Assembly: GCA_947625715.1 (NCBI GenBank)
Contig: CANQPR010000059.1
Location: forward strand, 1 to 8,469
Length of the DNA: 8,469 bases
Direction: 5' to 3'
Source of the DNA: an uncultured Bacilli bacterium
GTDB lineage: Bacteria; Bacillota_I; Bacilli_A; RF39; UBA660
In this document: one piece after another, positions 1 to 5,001 of the stretch
Position numbering within the stretch: position 1 is the stretch's first letter
How the letters are laid out: the number at the start of each line of letters is the position of its first letter
The notes under the pieces: model-generated
What the model was told of the DNA's origin: nothing
What the model saw: the letters and a program-made list of their open reading frames with translations, nothing else
Database searches by the model: none
Translations under genes and position numbers: made by a program

Positions 1-1
1 A

Positions 2-62
2 AAAGTGCATTTTCTTTTAAAATCGCATTTTTTCCTACCTATTGCACTTAATTGTGCACTTT
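2..62 (-). repeat. Competing hairpin repeats downstream of the operon's last gene
   Basis: Read on the minus strand, AAGTGCA occurs twice (complements of 55-62 and 43-49), followed by the single complement TGCACTTTT (complement of 1-9). The first copy can pair over 8 bp across a 45-nt loop, or the second over 7 bp across a 33-nt loop, so the two pairings exclude each other. The closing arm ends in a short T run that continues to the window edge. This could be a terminator or attenuator after the 149-residue gene, or a leader of the next gene outside the window. Between the arms, AGGTAGG lies 5 nt before an ATG that opens only a three-codon frame (M-R-F-stop). The repeats are visible directly; the function is inferred and the edge cuts the structure. 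Confidence 0.4.
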
Positions 63-94
63 AGATTGATTCAACGATTTTTAAAGGATATTTT

Positions 95-544
95 CTATCT
101 TCCTTTCGTTTTTTCATTATTTGTTTCTAAAAAATTATGCAAATAATTTAATTTAACTATATGTTCTTGTAATTGCTTTTGCAATAATGTAAATTTGCGA
201 TACATATTTCTTATTTCTTCTTTAGATAAATTATGTTTAAATTCATCAATAACTTTCTTTTTCATTCTATCAATTTCATTTAAGGCAATTAGCGCATCAC
301 CAGAGGTTGTATCATCACTTTTTATAACATCTAAAACAATTTTTGTCATTCTTCTAAATAATAAATTAAAGCGTTTTTGACATACATTTTTTTTTAAATC
401 ATCATTATATATTATTATTTCTTTTAATTCTATAATATTTTGATGCTTTTTAAAGTGAGGTTTCATTACATAGCCTTGCAAATTATCTTTCCCATCAATA
501 ATTTTTTTCTTTTTCTTTTCTTGTTTCATAACATAATTTGCCAT
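95..544 (-). CDS. Hypothetical basic helical protein, last visible gene of the trmD operon
   Basis: I do not recognise this 149-residue protein. Its N-terminus is very basic, with a KKKKK run at about residues 10-14. Residues about 55-140 look fully helical, with alternating hydrophobic and K/E/R positions (RFNLLFRRMTKIVLDVIK, then EIDRMKKKVIDEF, then LLQKQLQEHIVKLNYL), possibly a short coiled coil. There is no signal peptide or membrane segment, so a cytoplasmic protein is likely, and the basic start could touch nucleic acid. It begins 6 bp after the trmD stop; a weak purine-rich SD (AAGAAGTGA) overlaps that stop, so translation is probably coupled to trmD. An in-frame ATG at residue 6 is an alternative start. 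The place after trmD is usually taken by rplS (ribosomal protein L19), which this is not. Real-gene status is likely from packing and codon use; the function is unknown. Confidence 0.8.
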   Translation of the reverse strand: MANYVMKQEKKKKKIIDGKDNLQGYVMKPHFKKHQNIIELKEIIIYNDDLKKNVCQKRFNLLFRRMTKIVLDVIKSDDTTSGDALIALNEIDRMKKKVIDEFKHNLSKEEIRNMYRKFTLLQKQLQEHIVKLNYLHNFLETNNEKTKGR

Positions 545-550
545 TTATTA

Positions 551-1219
551 TCACTTCTTTTCTAACAAATCATTTCTTCTTTTTTTAGTATTTAAAAGGG
601 CTTGTTCTTCTCGATATTTTTTGATTTTTTCATGGTCCCCGGATAAAAGGACATCGGGAACTTTTAAGCCCCTATAAATTTTAGGTTTTGTATAAACCGG
701 ATAATCTAGTAAACCATTCATAAAAGAATCGTTAATATATGATTGTTCTTTTATCACACCTGGTAATAGTCTTGCGACACTATCGACAAGGACCATGGCT
801 GGTATTTCTCCACCAGTTAAAATGTAATCACCTATTGAAATTTCTTCATCAACAAAAGACCTTATTCTTTCATCAAATCCTTCATAATGGCCACAAACAA
901 TAATCAAATGTTTAGCATCTTTTAATTCCAAAGCTTTTTTTTCATTATAAATTTTCCCTTGAGGACACATTAGTATTACTTTACTATCATCTTTTTTTAA
1001 ATCTAAGATAGCCTCAACCAAAGGCTCACACCGAAGAACCATTCCCCCTCCTCCACCATAAGGAGTATCATCAACTTGTTGATTAGATAATTGTGAATAT
1101 TCTCGAAAATTTATACAATTTACCTTTAACTTTTGACTATTTATAGCTCTTTTAACAATCGATTCATTTAAAAAGCCCGTAAACATTTGGGGAAACAAAG
1201 TTAAAATATCTATTCTCAT
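551..1219 (-). CDS. trmD: tRNA (guanine-N1)-methyltransferase TrmD
   Basis: TrmD transfers a methyl group from S-adenosylmethionine to N1 of G37 in tRNAs reading CUN, CCN and CGG codons, which prevents +1 frameshifting; it is a cytoplasmic SPOUT-fold homodimer. Numbered from the start chosen here (222 residues, typical length), the family marks are DILTLFPQMF near the N-terminus, PYGGGGGM at 53-60, GHYEGFDER at 110-118, and the trefoil-knot stretch SIGDYILTGGE at 128-138. R150 and D164 align with E. coli R154 and catalytic D169 by counting through the conserved linker. The start is set at 1219, not the in-frame ATG at 1225: it gives an ATGA overlap with the rimM stop and an 8-nt gap to the GGAGGG Shine-Dalgarno, whereas 1225 would leave only 2 nt. 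Cotranscribed and probably translationally coupled with rimM, its usual partner. Confidence 0.97.
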   Translation of the reverse strand: MRIDILTLFPQMFTGFLNESIVKRAINSQKLKVNCINFREYSQLSNQQVDDTPYGGGGGMVLRCEPLVEAILDLKKDDSKVILMCPQGKIYNEKKALELKDAKHLIIVCGHYEGFDERIRSFVDEEISIGDYILTGGEIPAMVLVDSVARLLPGVIKEQSYINDSFMNGLLDYPVYTKPKIYRGLKVPDVLLSGDHEKIKKYREEQALLNTKKRRNDLLEKK

Positions 1220-1695
1220 TCCCATAACCCTCCAACATTTTGAACAATGATTTGTTTTTTCTCTTTTTTAACATCTAAAATAAAATGATTATTAAAAGGA
1301 ATATAGTATAATTTATGATTATTATCTACTTTTAATAAATATCCCTTCTTATTTATATATATTTCCTTAACAATTCCTATTTCCTTTTTAAATATTATTT
1401 TATAACCAATTAAATCTTGCATTAAATATTGATTATTTAAAGGCAACTCATCTCTATTTATATATACATCTTTACCTATTAAAAACAATACTTCATTTAT
1501 ATTATTCCATTCATTTAAAGTTATCAAATATTTATTTTGATGAGGTCTAATAGTTCTTAATGTATATATTTCGTTATCAATATAAAATGAAAATCCTGGT
1601 TTTATCAGTTCTATTTTTTCAAAATCACTAAGTAATTTTAATTCTCCTTTTATTCCATGACTACCTGTTATTTTTCCTAAATATAATTTATCCAT
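1216..1695 (-). CDS. rimM: Ribosome maturation factor RimM
   Basis: RimM binds ribosomal protein S19 and helps the 30S head assemble. The 159-residue product starts MDKLYLGKITGSHGIKGELK, the family's N-terminal signature (K-I-x-x-x-HGIKGE). An N-terminal beta-barrel (about 1-85) is followed by a PRC-barrel-like half with the motif DLIGYKI, then KKGYLLKV and YIPFNNHFI. Length and order relative to trmD are typical. I chose ATG at 1693-1695 over an in-frame TTG at 1708-1710, because the shorter form matches the usual family start. Neither codon has a recognisable Shine-Dalgarno, unlike the neighbouring genes. A 12-codon reading frame (1688-1723) ends across the rimM start, so initiation may depend on coupling. 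The gene ends in TGA overlapping the trmD ATG. Confidence 0.93.
   Translation of the reverse strand: MDKLYLGKITGSHGIKGELKLLSDFEKIELIKPGFSFYIDNEIYTLRTIRPHQNKYLITLNEWNNINEVLFLIGKDVYINRDELPLNNQYLMQDLIGYKIIFKKEIGIVKEIYINKKGYLLKVDNNHKLYYIPFNNHFILDVKKEKKQIIVQNVGGLWE
1228..1233 (-). promoter_or_regulatory. Shine-Dalgarno that fixes the trmD start
   Basis: GGAGGG lies inside the last codons of rimM. It is 8 nt from the ATG at 1217-1219 and only 2 nt from the ATG at 1223-1225, so it selects the downstream start, the one that also overlaps the rimM TGA. Confidence 0.85.
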
Positions 1696-1703
1696 AACAA
1701 CTA

Positions 1704-1742
1704 TAATCAATTTTAAAAAACATTTTTCTTTATAATTGATTA
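1704..1742 (-). repeat. Inverted repeat between the TrmH-family gene and rimM
   Basis: A perfect 9-bp inverted repeat (TAATCAATT / AATTGATTA, arms 1704-1712 and 1734-1742) encloses 21 bases. It covers the upstream gene's stop codon and ends 8 nt before the preferred rimM ATG. The arms are very AT-rich and no long T run follows on the minus strand, so a terminator is unlikely. It may modulate rimM translation or be chance in AT-rich DNA. Confidence 0.35.
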
Positions 1743-2477
1743 ATCCTTTCCATTAATTTTATTATTTAATTCATACATTAATATACTAGCGCTTACCGCA
1801 GCATTTAAAGATTCACAATTCTTATTAATAGGAATATACAAATTTTGGGAGCATAACTTTTTTAGTTTACTACTCATTCCCATACCTTCATTACCAATTA
1901 TTATAGCACATTTATCTTTGTTAAATAAAGCTTCTTTGGGCGATAATCCATTTTCTACATCAGTTGCAAAGTAAGTATAATCGGTGTGTTTTTTAATAAA
2001 TTCTTCTAAGTCAGTTCTAATAACATTTACTTGAAAAATCATTCCCTCACAACTTCTTAAAACCTTAGCATTATATAAATCAACACTTTTCTTTGATAAA
2101 ATAATATTAAAAATATTAAAAGCAACCGCACTTCTTATAATTGTTCCTAAATTTCCTGGGTCTAATATATCATCTAACATGATAATATTGCCTTTAACTT
2201 CTTGAGTCTTAATTTTTTTACAAACCGCACATATATTGGGAATTGTAACTTGTTCAGTAATTTTTTTCATTACTTTTTTACTTACTACATATTTTTTTAA
2301 ATTCGCTTCAAAAACATAACCATCTAAAACAATTAATTCAATAACTACCCCATGTTTAATAGCTTCTTTTACTAAATGCTCACTTTCTACTAAAAACAAA
2401 TTATATTTATCACGATACTTCTTTTCTTTTAATTTAGACCATTCTTTTACTTTTTTATTTTCTACTGATTCTATCAT
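1740..2477 (-). CDS. SpoU/TrmH-family RNA 2'-O-methyltransferase
   Basis: This 245-residue protein has the two-domain plan of SpoU/TrmH enzymes, which methylate a ribose 2'-OH in rRNA or tRNA using S-adenosylmethionine. The N-terminal part (about 1-95) resembles the L30e-like substrate-binding domain, with LFLVESEHLVKEAI at 27-40. The C-terminal SPOUT knot shows all three motifs: DPGNLGTIIRSA (106-117, with N109 and R115), IIGNEGMGM (193-201), and PINKNCESLNAAVSAS (217-231, with N225). The substrate cannot be read from the sequence: a 23S rRNA enzyme of the RlmB/TsnR/YsgA type is as likely as a tRNA enzyme, so I give no symbol. Its SD (AAGGAG) lies in the last codons of the peptidase gene, whose stop is 3 bp upstream of this ATG, so the two are cotranscribed and probably coupled. 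Confidence 0.93.
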   Translation of the reverse strand: MIESVENKKVKEWSKLKEKKYRDKYNLFLVESEHLVKEAIKHGVVIELIVLDGYVFEANLKKYVVSKKVMKKITEQVTIPNICAVCKKIKTQEVKGNIIMLDDILDPGNLGTIIRSAVAFNIFNIILSKKSVDLYNAKVLRSCEGMIFQVNVIRTDLEEFIKKHTDYTYFATDVENGLSPKEALFNKDKCAIIIGNEGMGMSSKLKKLCSQNLYIPINKNCESLNAAVSASILMYELNNKINGKD

Positions 2478-2480
2478 ATC

Positions 2481-3113
2481 TTAACTCCTTAATCTTCGCC
2501 GAGCTTCTTTATATTTAGGATAATATTGTTCTACATGTTGCCAAAATCTACAACTATGATTAGGTTCATAAAAATGACATAACTCATGAATTATTACATA
2601 ATCAATAAGGTCAATATCTTTTTTTAATAATTCACTATTAAGAGTTATTGAATAATTTCCTTGATTATTTACTCCCCATCTTGTTTTCATATACCTAATT
2701 TTTAAATTAAATTGGGGGATATTAGGAAAATAAACAATGATTCGTTTTAGTTCATTTGTAAAAACCCTTTTACATTCCATAGTATAAAATTTTTGTAACA
2801 TCCTCTCATCTTTACTATAAATATGTTCCCCATCAAAAGAAACCTTTTTTAAAGTATTATCAAAAACTGGCTGATAAGCTCTTCCTAAATACCAAAAATA
2901 TTGACTTTTAACTTCTTCTTTACAAATATTTTGATACATTTTTATAAGACTTTTATTATTTTTCTTTATTATTTCTGATATTTTTTTTTGTGATACAAGG
3001 GGATTACAAGTTACTGTTAAAGTATTGCTATTTGTAAAACGCATATAAATATTTTTGTTATTTTTATAAACAATATTTACTTTAATTTTTTTATCATTTA
3101 TTTCTAAAATCAT
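2481..3113 (-). CDS. YgjP-like (DUF45) zinc metallopeptidase
   Basis: This 210-residue protein matches the YgjP/DUF45 family, usually about 200-240 residues: an N-terminal beta-rich part, then a minigluzincin-type catalytic end. The zinc site is HELCH at 176-180, with the third ligand in NHS (H186), followed by the family's FWQHVEQYYPKYKEARRRL tail. Upstream, KTRWGVNNQGNYSITLN (143-159) corresponds to the conserved RWGSC...G...LN block but lacks the usual Ser-Cys. No signal peptide is seen, so it should be cytoplasmic; natural substrates of the family are poorly defined. It is the first gene of the five-gene operon, with an SD-like GAGGGG 6 nt before the ATG. A promoter must lie in 3114-3150 unless transcripts read through the upstream terminator; a TATTAT box is present there but no clear -35. 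Confidence 0.88.
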   Translation of the reverse strand: MILEINDKKIKVNIVYKNNKNIYMRFTNSNTLTVTCNPLVSQKKISEIIKKNNKSLIKMYQNICKEEVKSQYFWYLGRAYQPVFDNTLKKVSFDGEHIYSKDERMLQKFYTMECKRVFTNELKRIIVYFPNIPQFNLKIRYMKTRWGVNNQGNYSITLNSELLKKDIDLIDYVIIHELCHFYEPNHSCRFWQHVEQYYPKYKEARRRLRS

Positions 3114-3149
3114 ATAAATCCCCTCTTTTTTATAATAGCATCTTTATAT

Positions 3150-3179
3150 AAAAAAAGCTAGATTTCTATTAAAATCTAG
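3150..3179 (-). terminator. Intrinsic terminator of the unknown 210-residue gene
   Basis: On the minus strand an 8-bp perfect stem CTAGATTT/AAATCTAG (arms at 3172-3179 and 3158-3165, 6-nt loop) is followed by C and seven T. It begins 2 bp after the stop codon. It separates this gene from the downstream operon. The other strand has no T run after the stem, so it acts in one direction. Confidence 0.88.
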
Positions 3180-3181
3180 AA

Positions 3182-3814
3182 TTATTCTTGGTCATTTTTT
3201 AAAGCTAATTTTAAACCAACAGCATCCATTACATCATCTCTAGGTTTTTCATTATAATCTTTTAAATAATGCAAATAAGGAATAATTTCATAATAATATA
3301 TATTATTTAGTGATTGATTTGCTGTATCTATCTTTCTATTTTGAAGGAAACTATAGGCACTTTCACAATTAAGTGTTTGAGCATCGACTGTATAGGTTAC
3401 AATATCTCTAGCATTGCCAAATTCATATTTTTCTTGAAATACAACCTTTTTCTTTCCATCAATTCCATCAACATAATTAAGCATTTTATTACTTAATTTA
3501 AGAAAATGAGAAGTTTTGGCACTATAAAGGGTAAAAATATTTTCTGATTCTAATAAATATAAATCTGGTAAAACTTCTTCATAACTTTCACATTCAATTA
3601 TTTTTAATTTATTATCAACAACATGGATAAAATTATAATTATCATCATTTTTAGTAAACATAAGAAGTGATTTATTTTCACCAACTATTCCAATGTTCAT
3701 CAAAGTTCCAGGAACTATTTTATCAATTTCTAAATTATCATCACTTTTAAAGATTAAATGTATTTCCCCATCAACAAATTTTATTTCATAATCAAATATT
3801 TTTAAATTTTGCAC
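3182..3814 (-). CDS. Hypothetical 210-residue protein, monocistronic
   Basis: I do not recognise this family. The first half is beta-rich and alternates short strands and turns (KIFDYEIKFVDGEIHLIFK, then SLLMFTKNDDNYNFIHVVDNKLKII). This gives a WD/propeller-like or barrel-like impression, but with no countable repeat. A middle segment, FTLYSAKTSHFLKLSNKMLNY, leads into a mixed C-terminal half containing the tract NIYYYEIIPYLHYLKDYN at about 171-188. No signal peptide, membrane helix or catalytic motif is visible, so it is probably cytoplasmic. The start is GTG (complement of CAC at 3812-3814), supported by AAGGAGGG 8 nt upstream; no nearby ATG fits. With a consensus promoter in front and a tight terminator behind, it is a well-expressed single-gene unit and clearly a real gene. 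Confidence 0.85.
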   Translation of the reverse strand: MQNLKIFDYEIKFVDGEIHLIFKSDDNLEIDKIVPGTLMNIGIVGENKSLLMFTKNDDNYNFIHVVDNKLKIIECESYEEVLPDLYLLESENIFTLYSAKTSHFLKLSNKMLNYVDGIDGKKKVVFQEKYEFGNARDIVTYTVDAQTLNCESAYSFLQNRKIDTANQSLNNIYYYEIIPYLHYLKDYNEKPRDDVMDAVGLKLALKNDQE

Positions 3815-3822
3815 TTTAAAAA

Positions 3823-3830
3823 CCCTCCTT
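3823..3830 (-). promoter_or_regulatory. Strong Shine-Dalgarno selecting a GTG start
   Basis: AAGGAGGG, near-perfect to the anti-SD, lies 8 nt upstream of the GTG at 3812-3814. It is the reason for accepting GTG as the start of the 210-residue gene. Confidence 0.88.
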
Positions 3831-3842
3831 TGTTAAGAGAGT

Positions 3843-3870
3843 ATTATATACTTTTATCAAATTTTGTCAA
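3843..3870 (-). promoter_or_regulatory. Consensus sigma-A-type promoter
   Basis: On the minus strand TTGACA (complement of 3865-3870) and TATAAT (complement of 3843-3848) are both perfect consensus hexamers, 16 bp apart. The expected start of transcription near 3836 leaves a leader of roughly 20 nt carrying the strong SD. This predicts constitutive, strong expression of the downstream gene; no operator repeat overlaps it. Confidence 0.87.
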
Positions 3871-3884
3871 GTATGGATAGTTTT

Positions 3885-3972
3885 CCTAAAATTACTTCTT
3901 AATTCTCAAAGTAAAAGCAATTTTTATAAAAGCAGTTGCATTTACTTTGAAAATTCACCTCCTAAAATTACT
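3885..3972. repeat. Palindrome flanked by 12-bp direct repeats (MITE-like)
   Basis: Arms 3901-3920 and 3936-3955 are inverted repeats matching at 18 of 20 positions, with a 15-nt loop. The 12-mer CCTAAAATTACT occurs at 3885-3896 and again at 3961-3972, 4-5 bp outside the two arms. An imperfect palindrome between direct repeats is the layout of a small non-autonomous insertion with target duplication. Twelve bp is long for a duplication, and replication slippage could produce the same picture. No transposase is present. Confidence 0.5.
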
Positions 3973-4085
3973 CTATAAAATATAGATAAAATAAATATAG
4001 CTAAAGAAATTAAAAAAAACAGATATATTAAAAATAATTTATTTTCTGAATAACTTCCAGGACACCAATCAGTTTTTGTGAAAAA
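3942..4085 (-). pseudogene. Remnant of a small membrane protein
   Basis: This open frame of 47 codons has no ATG, GTG or TTG start and begins right after an in-frame stop. It reads TDWCPGSYSENKLF, then a clear 20-residue hydrophobic helix (LIYLFFLISLAIFILSIFYR), then VILGGEFSK and a stop. Just upstream, a different frame gives GGLDNFSQKLIGV, also coding-like, which suggests a frameshift around 4060-4065. The end lies within the palindromic element. I read it as the decayed tail of a single-helix membrane protein. Chance hydrophobicity from AT-rich DNA is the alternative. Confidence 0.35.
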
Positions 4086-4094
4086 TTATCTAAA

Positions 4095-4384
4095 CCACCT
4101 TACTGTTGTAATAAGTATCATTTATATTACAATGCTACAAAAGCTCATAATCATTATTTAGATACTTTATCTCAAACTAGAAAAGGTTTAGATATTATTA
4201 AAGAAGAAATTAGTCAAATTAATAAAAATATTATTCCACTTTTACTTTATCAAAAGACACATTTTATATCTACATAATTTTTTTAAAATTTCATGCAATA
4301 AATTTAACATCTTAAAATATAAACAATTTAGATGAAAATAATAATTTTACAAAAAGGTTAAAAAGAATAATTGATAAATTTTAA
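4095..4384 (+). pseudogene. Frameshifted plus-strand gene remnant
   Basis: This is the only coding-like signal on the plus strand. Frame one (about 4095-4277) reads YYNATKAHNHYLDTLSQTRK, then GLDIIKEEISQINKNIIPLL, and ends at a TAA. A second frame picks up (HNFFKISCNKFNILKYK, to about 4324), and a third gives NNLDENNNFTKRLKRIIDKF with a stop at 4382-4384. Joined across two frameshifts, this would be an amphipathic, probably helical C-terminal part of a protein. No start or SD is found, and its family is not recognisable. Its stop overlaps the stop of the convergent 204-residue gene, so the end of that gene and this relic meet tail to tail. Confidence 0.42.
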
Positions 4385-4995
4385 TTTTCTTCATGATATA
4401 AATATTCACTTGGAATATTTGGGTAACCACTTATATAAAAATCAAATATATCATTTAATGTTTGGATACATATATTATAAGTTATTTCATCTAATTTATT
4501 TTTTTGAAAATAACTATCTAATTGATTTTTAAAATTATAGTACAATTTTTCATAATTTGTTTTATCAGTACTTTTAATACTACTTATGTTTTGTATTATC
4601 ATACTTAGTTCGTTTATTTCTAATTCAATTTTTAAATCAACTTGATTTTCAATATCTTCGATTAATTCATATAAAGAAAGTGCTAAAAAATAACTTGAAT
4701 AATTTGTATTATTAATTTTTTTATATTGCTTTAAATAGTTTTTTAATTCACTTATTGAATAATTTATAATATTATTTTCCTTTAATTGCATACAAAGTTT
4801 GGAATCTAATACATAGCCCTTTAAAGATATTTTATTTAACATTAATGTTTTTTCAACTTGATAATCATCTTTTGATAATTCTACAAGTTCATTTGCTTTT
4901 GTAATAAAACTAAACATTTTGTTATTAATATCATCATGAATTTTATCTATTTCAACATAAGATTCTAATATTTTTGCAAATAAATCACTATCCAT
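4381..4995 (-). CDS. Hypothetical acidic protein, partner of the HEIFH membrane protein
   Basis: I do not recognise this 204-residue protein. It looks almost entirely helical, is acidic (about 33 Asp/Glu against 21 Lys) and contains no arginine and no tryptophan. There is no signal peptide or membrane segment. Repeating hydrophobic/acidic patterns (ALSLYELIEDIENQVDLKIE, then LEINELSMIIQNISSI) suggest a helical bundle or coiled coil. It follows the 768-residue gene with a 6-bp gap; its SD (AAGGGG) overlaps the end of that gene and spans its stop codon, so the two should be made together. A partner role such as chaperone, adaptor or immunity-like inhibitor fits the pairing, but that is inference from position and charge only. 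No clear terminator follows. Confidence 0.8.
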   Translation of the reverse strand: MDSDLFAKILESYVEIDKIHDDINNKMFSFITKANELVELSKDDYQVEKTLMLNKISLKGYVLDSKLCMQLKENNIINYSISELKNYLKQYKKINNTNYSSYFLALSLYELIEDIENQVDLKIELEINELSMIIQNISSIKSTDKTNYEKLYYNFKNQLDSYFQKNKLDEITYNICIQTLNDIFDFYISGYPNIPSEYLYHEEN

Positions 4996-5001
4996 AAATT
5001 T

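Larger units (their letters stand above)
3871..4380. other. 510-bp interval without an intact gene
   Basis: No complete reading frame with a start codon and ribosome binding site is present. The interval holds a palindrome flanked by direct repeats (3885-3972), a minus-strand membrane-helix-like fragment without a start (3942-4085) and coding-like plus-strand stretches in shifting frames (4095-4384). No tRNA-like or GC-rich RNA structure is seen. The minus-strand sequence TAGGAGGTGA (near 3957-3966) is a perfect SD, but the nearest ATG, 16 nt on, opens only a five-codon frame. The picture is a decayed locus with remnants of more than one gene. Confidence 0.6.

Noticed and set aside
195..380. 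Plus-strand frame within the 149-residue gene
   Set aside because: Shadow of a helical Lys/Glu-rich gene, with no ribosome site or neighbours on that strand.
1696..1710. TTG start for rimM adding five residues
   Set aside because: No SD, an uncommon start codon, and the extra MIIVV precedes the usual family start MDKLYLGKI.
3314..3496. Plus-strand frame within the 210-residue gene
   Set aside because: Antisense to a gene with its own consensus promoter and terminator; no SD of its own.
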